From contig CAKVAS010000001.1 in assembly GCA_934725015.1 (NCBI GenBank), positions 1 to 64,000 on the forward strand: a stretch of DNA of 64,000 nucleotides, written 5' to 3'. This DNA comes from an uncultured Bacteroidales bacterium (GTDB taxonomy: Bacteria > Bacteroidota > Bacteroidia > Bacteroidales > UBA932). How positions within the stretch are numbered: the first letter of the stretch is position 1; the number at the start of each line of letters is the position of its first letter. A model generated the notes under the pieces. That model was not told the origin of the DNA and made no database searches. It saw only the letters and a program-made list of their open reading frames with translations. This document shows, one piece after another, positions 17,639 through 26,687 of the stretch. Made by a program: the position numbers and the translations under genes.

Positions 17639-18831
17639 CTATTTTTCCAACACTTTCCAAGTGCCACTTTTTTTTGAGCCAACGCGAACTATCTCACCCA
17701 AGGACACGAGTTTGTGAACGGCCTTCTCTATGCTTCTCTGTGAGACTTGCAAAGACTCTGCAATCTGTGCCAATGTAACCCCCGGATTCTCTGACATCAC
17801 CTGTTTTATTCTATCGGAAGTCTTTACCGAACTTTCTACCGAACTTTCTACCGAACTTTCTACCGAACTTTTACCATTTTCTATTTTCTTCGTCCAAAAG
17901 ACAACAGATGTCCTGTCTATGCCACTTTCTATTGAGACATCATTTCCAGTAAGACTCTTCCAACTCAAAAGCTTATGAAGTCCGAAACCGACATTTTCAG
18001 CGACATCAGCGAGCCTGAACAATCTGGCGACAGAAGGATTACGCGGATTTGTGTAGCATTGTCCGTTTATTTCATTCACTTTCACAGGCATCGAACCTCC
18101 GTTTATAAACTCTATACGGTTGAGAAACACATGAATACATGAACGTACCGTATTGAATTGATCCGAATGCATGAGAAAGTTTGCCAACGCTTCTCGGATG
18201 ATTTCATATTGAGACATATCCCCCACATTCCGTCCTTCCGAATCCAATTGGAACGGTATATTCACAACTGTCTGAACTCAAATGTATGTTTGGACTGTGT
18301 TGAGTACAAATAACTCCGATAGTCATGAATCGTTGCCAAATTTATGTCATCAATGGATGTCCCGGGTATAAACTGCTCAGACTTAATCCCGAACATCCTG
18401 TCCCTGAACATAGCCGCGATTTCCTCATTTGTCGCGCGCCTGTCTCCGGAACCGCTTCGGATAAATGTGTTGTTTATAGTACCGCCGAAATATACAGGCT
18501 TATCTGGAGATGGTTGCACAAAGAAAGCAAGAACCGTCAATCCATTTATGTCGAACTTTTTCGCCGTAGGGAAAACGCGGCAATTGAATTTTTGCCCGGA
18601 ACGCAGTGTATTCAAAAAGTCAGACTCAATATGCTCTGCATCCGAAACGCCCTGCACTTCAAACTTTCCGCCTATCTGGTTTACGCCAAAAACAATCCAT
18701 CCCCCAGCCGTATTACAAAACGAGCTCACGGTTTCCCAAACACTGGCAGGTACCTTATTTTGAGCTGCCTTACACTCAAAATCATCCCACTCGACACCAC
18801 GCAATCTTTTCAGAAGCTGTTCTTTTGTCAT
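17639..18831 (-). pseudogene. Decayed AlbA_2/Schlafen-type ATP-binding HTH protein with internal deletion
   Basis: Two reading frames of one former gene. The first (18831 down to 18262, 189 codons) encodes a typical AlbA_2 N-terminus (MTKEQLLKRLRGVEWDDFE, NTAGGWIVFGVNQIGGKFEV, NTFIRSGSGDRRAT). It breaks off in another frame just where the second (18265 to 17639) starts, with the C-terminal ATPase-like part (EALANFLMHSDQF, FLNRIEFINGGSMP) and a winged-helix end. By comparison with recalled family members, about 100 middle residues are missing, so a deletion with frameshift is the best reading. A 12-bp repeat encoding SVES lies at 17826-17873. It is AT-richer than its neighbours and next to a tRNA, which suggests an acquired, decaying gene. 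Two small functional products cannot be excluded. Confidence 0.7.
17826..17873. repeat. 12-bp in-frame tandem repeat
   Basis: Units of GAACTTTCTACC encode SVES repeated on the minus strand, giving the linker SSVESSVESSVESSVK just before the winged-helix part of the decayed gene. Similar Ser/Val linkers occur in this protein family by recall. Confidence 0.75.
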
Positions 18832-18870
18832 ATCGCATATATTTCAGAATACACCGGGAAACAACTGATT

Positions 18871-19344
18871 CTATTCTTCCGGAATAGGTTTCCATTTGAC
18901 GGTCTTGCCGATGCCCATGACGGAGCCGCGGACGGCAATCATGTTGTCGTCGGTGAAACGGACGGTGGCATCTACGCGGATGCCGCTGGTCGGGTCGTAA
19001 ATCTTGCCCTTCCAGTGCTTTTTCTCCGGGTTGTACTTGAGATTCCACATGATTATCATCTCGTTGCAGGGCTTGTTGCGGAGAGCCTTGTCGGGATTCT
19101 TGGTGTCAAGGAAGATGTTGCCGTCCTTGTCGTACATGTTCTTGCACCAGTAGTTGAGGAAGGTGTAGGTGCCGTCGGCCTCCCTGTAGCAGCGGACCTT
19201 TGACTGTTCGCCGTCGTAGTCGATGAAATAGTTGCCGACGATGCCGTCTGCCGTGTTGTTGCGTGACTCCTGTGCGGAGAGCGCGAATGTGCCTGCGGAA
19301 AGTCCCATGACGATGCCAAGGGCAAGAGTGATTATCCTTTTCAT
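18871..19344 (-). CDS. DUF2147-family exported protein
   Basis: A 157-residue periplasmic protein with signal MKRIITLALGIVMGLSAGTF ending near ALSAQ. The motifs GNYFIDYDGEQSKVRCYR, WKGKIYDPTSGIRVDATVRF and VRGSVMGIGKTVKWKP match the lipocalin-like DUF2147 family, whose role is not established. The start at 19344 is chosen over longer in-frame starts because it gives the signal peptide. It lies 110 bases behind the sigma gene with its own TAnnTTTG box, so it may be transcribed independently. Confidence 0.85.
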   Translation of the reverse strand: MKRIITLALGIVMGLSAGTFALSAQESRNNTADGIVGNYFIDYDGEQSKVRCYREADGTYTFLNYWCKNMYDKDGNIFLDTKNPDKALRNKPCNEMIIMWNLKYNPEKKHWKGKIYDPTSGIRVDATVRFTDDNMIAVRGSVMGIGKTVKWKPIPEE

Positions 19345-19434
19345 TGTATAAACTATTAAAAATTCTCCTATAATGTGAAGATTCCGAATCCGTTGACCAT
19401 GGTTCCGAACCCCGAACGAACCGCAAATCCCGTG

Positions 19435-19442
19435 CAAAAATA
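19435..19442 (-). promoter_or_regulatory. Putative -7 box before the DUF2147 gene
   Basis: TATTTTTG on the minus strand matches TAnnTTTG, 90 bases before the start at 19344. No good -33 TTTG is present at the expected distance, so support is partial. Confidence 0.4.
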
Positions 19443-19454
19443 GGAAAAATTTAT

Positions 19455-20018
19455 TTAAGCCCCGGATTCCCGATGCTTGGCAAAATGGCGGCGGAACTGC
19501 TCCACCGTGAACCTGAGGTGCTTGCGGACGGCCCGCGTGCTGATTCCGAGAGAGACGGCAATCTCCTCCTGCTTCATGCCCTCGATTCTGGACATATAGA
19601 AAATCTGCCTGGTGCGGGGCGGGAATGAATCGGCGAAGCGGATGACGTCGTCCATCAGTATCTCATGACCCCGCCAATCCGCTTCGGGCTCATGTTCCGG
19701 ACAGGCAAGCACCTCCCATGACTTGGAGGACACGTTCTCGATGCTGACGACATCTCCGGAGCGGAGCCTTTTAGAAATGATGTTCATGCAGTCATTGCGC
19801 ACGGCGCAGAACAGGTAGGAGTCAATCTTGTCGGCCGTCACGGCAGGCTTCTGCTCAAGGAGTCTTGAAATCACGTTGTATATGACGTCTTCGGCGACGG
19901 TGACCCCGGAATTAAGGACATGACGGACATACTGAACCAGGCGAGGATAACTCCTCCGCACCAGTTCTTCCATTTCCTTTTCGGAATATCCGAACGCCTT
20001 ATTTTCCGTCACGGTCAT
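19455..20018 (-). CDS. ECF-type RNA polymerase sigma factor
   Basis: A 187-residue sigma-70 family protein with region 2 (LVRRSYPRLVQYVRHVL, DSYLFCAVRNDCMNI) and region 4 HTH (FPPRTRQIFYMSRIEGMKQE, then LGISTRAVRKHL). Its ATG overlaps the stop of the GH65 gene (ATGA), so it is the last gene of the operon and translationally coupled. In Bacteroidetes such FecI-like factors pair with a FecR anti-sigma. The only FecR here is near the operon start (36181-35111), about 15 kb upstream in the same direction. This gives a loop in which full-length transcription is needed to make more sigma factor. Confidence 0.93.
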   Translation of the reverse strand: MTVTENKAFGYSEKEMEELVRRSYPRLVQYVRHVLNSGVTVAEDVIYNVISRLLEQKPAVTADKIDSYLFCAVRNDCMNIISKRLRSGDVVSIENVSSKSWEVLACPEHEPEADWRGHEILMDDVIRFADSFPPRTRQIFYMSRIEGMKQEEIAVSLGISTRAVRKHLRFTVEQFRRHFAKHRESGA

Positions 20019-22087
20019 TCTATCACATAAGTTTTCTTTTCCGGTCCGACACCCTTGATTGTCAGCTTCTTCCAGTGAGACGGGAGAGCATGGTCCCGCA
20101 GCTGCGTCACGCCTCCTCCGGGAGCGAACTCCAGTCCGGCGAATCCGAAGATGACGGACTGAAGAGTTCCGCCCGCCCCGGTCGCGAAATAGGGATTGGT
20201 CCCGCCCTTGAACTCCGCCAGCACGCCGAACGGAGGCAGGGCATTGGGACGGTAGGAGTCAACAAACCACTTCCACGCCTGCTCCGCATCCCCGCAGCGG
20301 GAACAGATTACGGAGAACATGGCCTGAGTCATGGCAGGGGTCTTCTTATGCGGGACCTTTCCGCTGTAATAGTCGAGGTCACGCATCATCTGCCCCCGGT
20401 CCGTAATCACCTGCAGGGGGAAAGCGAGGAGATTGACGTCCGCCTGCTTTATTTCCGCGCCGTCATATCCCTTATGCTCCAGCGTCACACCGTCATCCGT
20501 CCTGTCGAAGAACAGGCCCTCTGAGATTTCCTTCCACACCGCAGGTGTCCTGTGCCCAAGGACACTCCCGGCCCGAACAGCATATCTGAGGTTGAGCGCC
20601 GCAGCGGCATTCGTGTAGGCATTGTCGTCCTTGTTCAGAGCCCATTCGTCAGCGCACATGACATTGTCTATGTGCCAGAAGCCGTCGTCCTTCTTCTCCG
20701 CGCGGCTTGCCCAGAACTCGGCGGTCGCCTTAAGGACCGGCCACCCCCGGGTTTCCAGCCATTCCCTGTCCCCGGTCACGAGGTAGTATCTCCAGAACCC
20801 GATGGCAACATCCGCCGTGACATGATGCTGGAACGTGCCGCTCAGGGAGGTGGCAGGAGTGTCCTCCGCGCCTGTCGAGGCGCTTTCCCACGGAAACATC
20901 GCTCCCATGAAACCGTAGGCGGCAGCGTTGCGCCGTGCCTCGTCTAAACGGAGAAACCTGTACTCAAGCATCGAGCGGGCAAGTTCCGGATGGAGCATCA
21001 GAAGAGGAGGCATCATGAACATCTCGCTGTCCCAGAAGACATGACCGTTGTAGCCTAATCCACTGAGCCCCATCGGTGACGGGGAATATGCGGTGCCCTC
21101 GCGGGCGAAGCTGTAGAGATGATAGAGCATGCCCCTCACCTCCCTCTGCGCCTGAGGGTCACCCTCTATTACTATGTCGCTCTCCCACAGCCTCTCCCAT
21201 GCGAGGCGGTGCCTGCGCTGCAGCTCGCCCTCCTTCTGGAAACGGGCATAAGTCACGATGCGCTCGGCCTGGTTCAGGGGATCCGCCGTGTGGGCTGAAG
21301 ATATGAGCGAGCCGACGACCGAGAACCTGTATGTCTCGCCCTTCCTTATGGCCTTGGAGAATGAAATGTTATGGGAATCGGACGAAGGATGCTTATGAAT
21401 CACAGGGATTCCCCTGTCCTCCTCGGGAAACAGGAAAGCCGACGAGGCGACTGTTCTGACCGCCTCGCTCGGGGAAAGCGCCGCAGTCGTAATCACCGTA
21501 TATGGAGGGTCGCTCTTATGATGAAACTCGAACGAGTTGGTCATCATCGAGGCGCCGTGCAGGGACTGGGGCACAAGATGCTCCAACCGGGTCTCCACCC
21601 CGACATCCTCAGTCGCTGACAGGCTGACTTCCATCAGGGCGGCATGGGCAATGTGCCGCAGGGCGCAATAGCGGTACTCGACGTGCACTCCCCTGAAATC
21701 GAACTCTCCGGAAAACTCCCCGTTCCTCATGTCGAGGCTCTGGACAAAGTTCCGAACGTTCGAGCGCCTTATCCTTGCCCCATCCACAGTCATCGTCAGG
21801 CGCAGAGGATTGATGTTAGGCAGAAAATTGTTCACCCGTCCGCGTCCGTAGAAGTCATACACCCCGGCGAGAACGGTCTCGGCTATGCCGAACGGCTCCG
21901 GAGAAGACACGAGCCCGATGACTCCGTTCGCCGAAGTAACCCCATAGTACCGCTCCGGGTCAGGCTCCGCCGCCCTCAGCAGCCATCCCTCATCCCCGCT
22001 GTCCTCCGCGTTCATAAGTACTGCCGGAAAGCAGGCCAGTGCCGCAACCGCCAAAATCCCTTTCATCATGTCTCTCATTTTCATCAT
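20015..22087 (-). CDS. GH65-family exported glycosidase
   Basis: A 690-residue (alpha/alpha)6-barrel enzyme with an N-terminal signal (MMKGILAVAALACFPAVLMN; the first ATG at 22087 and the ATG at 22066 are both possible). Typical GH65 features are GYNGHVFWDSEMFMMP, CADEWALNKDDNAYTNAAAA with the likely general acid Glu, and NPYFATGAGGTLQSVIFGF near the end. GH65 holds phosphorylases and hydrolases of alpha-glucosides, including the enzyme that trims glucosyl-galactosyl-hydroxylysine of collagen. The motif set looks closer to that hydrolase/acid-trehalase branch than to maltose phosphorylase. An exported form fits hydrolysis better, since phosphate is not assured outside the cytoplasm. The substrate is unproved. 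Confidence 0.88.
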   Translation of the reverse strand: MMKMRDMMKGILAVAALACFPAVLMNAEDSGDEGWLLRAAEPDPERYYGVTSANGVIGLVSSPEPFGIAETVLAGVYDFYGRGRVNNFLPNINPLRLTMTVDGARIRRSNVRNFVQSLDMRNGEFSGEFDFRGVHVEYRYCALRHIAHAALMEVSLSATEDVGVETRLEHLVPQSLHGASMMTNSFEFHHKSDPPYTVITTAALSPSEAVRTVASSAFLFPEEDRGIPVIHKHPSSDSHNISFSKAIRKGETYRFSVVGSLISSAHTADPLNQAERIVTYARFQKEGELQRRHRLAWERLWESDIVIEGDPQAQREVRGMLYHLYSFAREGTAYSPSPMGLSGLGYNGHVFWDSEMFMMPPLLMLHPELARSMLEYRFLRLDEARRNAAAYGFMGAMFPWESASTGAEDTPATSLSGTFQHHVTADVAIGFWRYYLVTGDREWLETRGWPVLKATAEFWASRAEKKDDGFWHIDNVMCADEWALNKDDNAYTNAAAALNLRYAVRAGSVLGHRTPAVWKEISEGLFFDRTDDGVTLEHKGYDGAEIKQADVNLLAFPLQVITDRGQMMRDLDYYSGKVPHKKTPAMTQAMFSVICSRCGDAEQAWKWFVDSYRPNALPPFGVLAEFKGGTNPYFATGAGGTLQSVIFGFAGLEFAPGGGVTQLRDHALPSHWKKLTIKGVGPEKKTYVIE

Positions 22088-22109
22088 GCCCTCGTCGTTT
22101 AAGACTTAA

Positions 22110-25019
22110 CTACCATGTAATTTCCTGCGTCCACAAATTTCCGAAATTATCCCGGACTCTGACCTCACCTCCTCGGGAATTTCCCGTCGGGACAACCCTG
22201 AACATATACGGAGACTGCGTCGGCTTCGCATAGTCGGCCGCCCGTCCCGCCAGTTCTCCGAGAGAGTCAGCAATCTCCTTATAGTCAAGGTCATATTCCG
22301 GATGATGCTCCATATCACAGACCTTCCTTCCGTCCTTCCACCACTCCGGTGTGCCCCAGAAGTCCTCCGTCCAGTTCCAGATGTTGGCCTTCGCATAGCC
22401 GTCGCCGGTCCGGACAGGGCTGTATGCGCGAATCTGATACGAGGCGGCCCTGCCTACGGACTTGTAGTACCATGTCATGTCGTCACCCTTAACGGAGCAT
22501 ACCATATACCCGTTCGGCACTCCCTCCGCGGTGAGTTCCCTGTTGGTGCGCAGCTGTCCGTTGCAGCGGGCCACGGTCACGCTCGTCACGTTGGAGATGC
22601 CGTCGGCATTGCTGCGTGCATAGTCATATCCGAAATTGTCGTGGTAGTGGCCTGACCACGAATAGACATGACGGTATGACGTGAGGAGGTCGCGGTAGCG
22701 CCCGTAGTTGACGTTATACTTGCTGAACGAGCCGTTCGGGGTCGTGCCTCTCTTCTTGAACATCTGCGCATGGGCGCACACCACAATCGTCCTGTCCTTC
22801 GGGATGTATGAAAGGTCCTCCTCCAGCCACTTCATCTGAGCGTCGTCGATGCCGTAGCCATATCTTGCCGTCGGATCCGTGCGGTTGTACATTATGTCGC
22901 TGAGAACGACATAGTGAATCCGTCCGATGTTGAAGGAGTAGTATGTCGGGGATATGTACGTCTCATAGAACTGAGTTCCGAGAGGGGTCTCCCACATTGT
23001 GTTCTGGTCGTAGTCGTGATTGCCGATGACATTGAACATGGTTACATGACTGCCGGAGACGATGTCATCGTAGTCATCGTAGCCCGACATCCAGTTATAT
23101 ACGAGGTCCCCGAGATTTATGGAATAGACGGGTCCCTTCACGGTGTCGGCAAGGGCAACGATGTCAGGCATGACCACATCCCTGAACCTTTCTCCCGAAC
23201 CGTCTCTCCCGAGCCCCCTCATCTGCGGGTCTCCGACCATGACGACGGTGTAGTTCTCCTCGGAGGAGGTTCTCGGGGTGAGGGTGAAGTTTGCCTGCAC
23301 GGCCTGCTCATACCGCGCCACACGTCTCCAGAAAAGGGGCATATTATTATGGACGGGAACCTCATATTCCGACGGAATCGAAATGAATATGAACCTTGTC
23401 TTCGCCATGTCGCTCTTCATCTGATATTTCCCCCATCCGTCAGTCCGCACGCACTGGAAGCCGTCGCTCACGACAACTCCGGGAACGGGCCGTCCCTCGG
23501 GAGTGGAGATTCTTCCGAAGACATTGGTGCCGTCAGCAAGCGGGGACACGCCCACGGCCTTGTCATCCGCGGCCTCGCCGGTCACTGACACCCTTTTCAT
23601 GAACGCGGCGACGTCGCCTTTCCTCCCCGTGACCGCCCTGACCTCACCCCGGTTGGAGCATTCCCTCACGATAGCATCCTCCGCCGCACAGCCGCTGATG
23701 CGTCCGAAAAGCCCGCCGGTGTGAACGGCCCTGTCGTGGTTTTCGTACCTGTTGCCGCAGGGGCCGCTGATGACGGTGCCGTAATTCGTGCAGTTTCTGA
23801 AATATGCCGAACTCTTCGCGTCCCCCTTCGCATATATGTTCCCGGCAAGTCCGCCCACGCATGAGGCGCAGTCGGGGCTGAAACCGGAGAACTCCACGTC
23901 GGCGCGGTTCACGCAGCCCGCGACATGAGTGTCCCGTCCCATGATTCCGACGAGTCCGCCCACGGACGAGCCGGCCTCGTTGGTCACGCATATATTTCCA
24001 TAATTATTGCAATCGACCATCGTCAGCCCATCATGCGGCATTCCGCAGATTCCTCCGGCCATCATCTGATGGATGCCCTCAGTGTCAATCCGCCCGAAAT
24101 TGTCGCAGGAATTGATGTCGGCCTTGGTGAACCCGACTATCCCGCCGACGTTCGAGGCCAGCCCTTCCGCAGCCTTTTCCACAGCGACTGACTCCGCGCT
24201 CAGGTTTCCCCTGTTCACGCATCCCTTCACGACAGCCTTGTAGGCATCTCCGACAATTCCTCCCACGCGGCAGGAAGGAATGTCTCCCGAGTACGCGACG
24301 TCACCGATGTTTTCGGACGAGGTCACCTGCGCTCCCGGCAGAAGCTTGTGGCGAAAGCCTCCGGCAATGCCTCCGAGTCTCACGGAGACCTTTTCCGGAT
24401 TCTGAAGCGAACCGGAGCAGACTGATGAAATCCGGCCTGAATTGCGGCAATCGTATATCAGGGAATGGTTGATTCCGGCAATGCCGCCAATCCAGAGGAC
24501 GTTGTCGGCGTATGATGACTTGTGTTCGATGTTCCCATGATTTTCGCAGGAAAATATGCGTCCGCAGTTTATGTCCGCGATGAATCCGACGGCGCATTCC
24601 CCGCTTCTGCCCGAAGCCTTCATCCGGCATGAGGAGTCTATCGTCAGGTTCCGGACCTCGCCGCCCTGAAGAACCTCGTGAAAAAGACCCGAGGATGCCT
24701 TCCAGTTCATCAGCTTGTGCCCGCAGCCGTCGAACACCCCTCCGAAGGCGGATATGCCGCCGAATTTCCTGACCTTGCTCATGTCGATGTCGGCGGCAAG
24801 GCAGACCACGCCGTCCTCGTCACGCCACTGCGAGGTGTCGCCGCCCTCATTGCAGGCGGCGGCGAAGCTCACCAAATCCTCGGCGGTTCTTATGTCCCCG
24901 GCGTATGAGATGAAGACCGGGAGGAGCAACAGAAGGGCAGTCAGTCTTACACATCTCATTGCCGTGCAAAATCCGGCTGTCAAGAGATTCCGCATCGTTG
25001 TCATATAATTATGTTTCAT
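22110..25019 (-). CDS. GLUG-repeat protein fused to calcineurin-like phosphoesterase
   Basis: A 969-residue exported protein. The hydrophobic segment is TALLLLLPVFISYAG; an ATG at 24959 would give a tighter signal peptide than 25019. About eight GLUG-type repeats follow (GGIAGINHSLIYDCRNSG, GGIVGFTKADINSCDNFG), roughly residues 160-470. Then come a Metallophos_N-like sandwich (GRPVPGVVVSDGFQCVRTD) and a metallophosphatase with all metal motifs (VGDPQM, LGDLVYNW, GNHDYD, CAHAQ, SGHYHDN), and a C-terminal sandwich. The GLUG part probably binds glycan or the surface, and the enzyme removes phosphate. It is 22 bases before the GH65 gene and 40 behind the next phosphoesterase. Confidence 0.9.
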   Translation of the reverse strand: MKHNYMTTMRNLLTAGFCTAMRCVRLTALLLLLPVFISYAGDIRTAEDLVSFAAACNEGGDTSQWRDEDGVVCLAADIDMSKVRKFGGISAFGGVFDGCGHKLMNWKASSGLFHEVLQGGEVRNLTIDSSCRMKASGRSGECAVGFIADINCGRIFSCENHGNIEHKSSYADNVLWIGGIAGINHSLIYDCRNSGRISSVCSGSLQNPEKVSVRLGGIAGGFRHKLLPGAQVTSSENIGDVAYSGDIPSCRVGGIVGDAYKAVVKGCVNRGNLSAESVAVEKAAEGLASNVGGIVGFTKADINSCDNFGRIDTEGIHQMMAGGICGMPHDGLTMVDCNNYGNICVTNEAGSSVGGLVGIMGRDTHVAGCVNRADVEFSGFSPDCASCVGGLAGNIYAKGDAKSSAYFRNCTNYGTVISGPCGNRYENHDRAVHTGGLFGRISGCAAEDAIVRECSNRGEVRAVTGRKGDVAAFMKRVSVTGEAADDKAVGVSPLADGTNVFGRISTPEGRPVPGVVVSDGFQCVRTDGWGKYQMKSDMAKTRFIFISIPSEYEVPVHNNMPLFWRRVARYEQAVQANFTLTPRTSSEENYTVVMVGDPQMRGLGRDGSGERFRDVVMPDIVALADTVKGPVYSINLGDLVYNWMSGYDDYDDIVSGSHVTMFNVIGNHDYDQNTMWETPLGTQFYETYISPTYYSFNIGRIHYVVLSDIMYNRTDPTARYGYGIDDAQMKWLEEDLSYIPKDRTIVVCAHAQMFKKRGTTPNGSFSKYNVNYGRYRDLLTSYRHVYSWSGHYHDNFGYDYARSNADGISNVTSVTVARCNGQLRTNRELTAEGVPNGYMVCSVKGDDMTWYYKSVGRAASYQIRAYSPVRTGDGYAKANIWNWTEDFWGTPEWWKDGRKVCDMEHHPEYDLDYKEIADSLGELAGRAADYAKPTQSPYMFRVVPTGNSRGGEVRVRDNFGNLWTQEITW

Positions 25020-25059
25020 TACAGTTCCACGCTATTTGCCCGCCGTCATTTCCTTGCCG

Positions 25060-26679
25060 TCACCATTCCACCGCCGAAGAGTACCGATTTCCGAAACGGT
25101 CCGTGACGGTGACGGTGCCCTTCCCCTTCGAGCCTGATACCCGGCATCTGAAAATGGACGGGTGAGCCTCGGAGTTCAGAGTGTAGCTCACGTTGTAGCG
25201 GCTGAAATAGGACTTGTCCTTGTAGGCTTCCCAGATTTCCTTCTGCGGGCGGTCGTATGTCGCTGAAAAGGCGGACATTGCCTGCCCGTTGAACTTAGGG
25301 GTTTCCCATTCGCTGTCCCACATATAGACATTGGCATAGACATAGTCCCCGTCCTTGACAACGCCTATCTGGTGGGACTCGTCAAGCCTGCTGTCCCCTA
25401 TGTAGGCCACACCGTCCTTGTATTCCCAGGCACGGAGCTTCAGGTCAGGAGCCGTTCCGCAATGCTTTCCGCTCTGGTAGGCGAGAGGCTTCCATTTCCA
25501 CGAGATGTCCTCGCCGTCAACCGTGACAACGAGAAATCCCCTCGGGGTGCCGTCTGCAAGATACTCGTTGGTGTAGAGCTCACCGGTCGAGCGCGGCAGG
25601 GTGTGGCACTCAAGGCGGTTGGTGAACTTGCCGTGACCGGACGGGTAGATGTAGTTGAAGGTCTGATGGGTGTGGCCTGCCCATGCATACACCGCCTTGT
25701 ACTTTGCCAGAAGGCTGGCATAGTCGTTTCCGTGCTTGCAGGTACTTCTCGCCCACTTGTCCGAGCCGTTGATTTCCCGGAACGCCGGGGCGTGCGTGCA
25801 GAACATGACGGTCGATGAACGGTCAACGAGGGCGAGGTCGCCCTGCAGCCATTCCCACACGTCGTCGGTCAGCCCCTCGCTGTAGTCGTTGAGCAGGCCG
25901 CCGCTCCCCTTTTTCATAATGAGGTTATCAAGTACCACATAGTGAATCCGGCCGAGGTTGAAGGAGTAGTTGCAGGGGCCGAAATGTTCCTCAAATACCC
26001 GCCTTCCCTGCTCGTCGTCCTCCGCCGAGGTGTCGTTGTCATGGTTTCCTATGACATTGTAGGTCGGGAAGCCCATGCTGTTCATGCCCTCAATATACTG
26101 CTCGTAGAGGGACATATCCTCATGCACGATGTCGCCGAGGCATATTCCATAGACCTCCTGCCCCGAGAGCGAGGCCGCGTATTCCTTCATGTCCCGGTAG
26201 AGGTCGGAACAGCAGTCCAGCGAATGGTAGGCCAGTTTGTCTCCTCCCTTGCTGCGCGACCGAGGCTGCGGGTCGGCGGAAATGAGCAGGGTATATCTGT
26301 CCGCGTCGGACGAAATCTTCTTCAGAGAAAAGTCCGCGACATAGGCGTCTCCAACCTTCTGACATTCGGACAGTTTCTTATAAAAGACCGGCACACCGCC
26401 ATTGACGGGCGGCTCGTAGCCGGACGGAGTGCTGACGCTTATGAATTTGACGCGGTCGAGGTCGCTGTCTATCCGATAGACGCCGTCAGCTCCCGTCCGC
26501 ACCGACTTGAGTCCGTCGGACACCACAACGCCCTCAAGGGGCCTGAGTTCATAGTCCGTGACCTTTCCCGTCACCGTATATTCCCCAGAAGGCTCCGGAG
26601 TTTCGGAACCTCCTTCCGGAGTACAGCCTATAAGCATGACGGCCGCAACCGCCGCAGCAAGACAATATTTTTTCATCAT
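25060..26679 (-). CDS. Calcineurin-like phosphoesterase lipoprotein
   Basis: A 539-residue lipoprotein with signal AAVAAVMLIGC and a lipobox Cys near residue 19. After a linker comes a carboxypeptidase-regulatory-like domain (VTGKVTDYELRPLEGVVVSD), then the metallophosphatase core with ADPQPRS, LGDIVHED, GNHDND, CTHAPAF and AGHTHQTF, and a C-terminal beta domain (ending TVTDRFGNRYSSAVEW). It shares this domain order with the fused neighbour at 22110-25019, so the two are paralogues, one with GLUG repeats added. It starts 8 bases after the stop of the BACON/GLUG gene. Substrate unknown; in this setting a phosphorylated glycan is plausible. Confidence 0.92.
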   Translation of the reverse strand: MMKKYCLAAAVAAVMLIGCTPEGGSETPEPSGEYTVTGKVTDYELRPLEGVVVSDGLKSVRTGADGVYRIDSDLDRVKFISVSTPSGYEPPVNGGVPVFYKKLSECQKVGDAYVADFSLKKISSDADRYTLLISADPQPRSRSKGGDKLAYHSLDCCSDLYRDMKEYAASLSGQEVYGICLGDIVHEDMSLYEQYIEGMNSMGFPTYNVIGNHDNDTSAEDDEQGRRVFEEHFGPCNYSFNLGRIHYVVLDNLIMKKGSGGLLNDYSEGLTDDVWEWLQGDLALVDRSSTVMFCTHAPAFREINGSDKWARSTCKHGNDYASLLAKYKAVYAWAGHTHQTFNYIYPSGHGKFTNRLECHTLPRSTGELYTNEYLADGTPRGFLVVTVDGEDISWKWKPLAYQSGKHCGTAPDLKLRAWEYKDGVAYIGDSRLDESHQIGVVKDGDYVYANVYMWDSEWETPKFNGQAMSAFSATYDRPQKEIWEAYKDKSYFSRYNVSYTLNSEAHPSIFRCRVSGSKGKGTVTVTDRFGNRYSSAVEW

Positions 26680-26687
26680 AGTTCAAC

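Noticed and set aside
17639..18831. Two separate intact small genes
   Set aside because: The halves match consecutive parts of one known architecture and meet at a frame break, so a broken single gene is the simpler reading.
20015..22087. Maltose/kojibiose phosphorylase
   Set aside because: The protein has an export signal and the end motif NPYFATGAGGTLQ, which fits the hydrolase branch better than the cytoplasmic phosphorylases; left as GH65 without a finer name.
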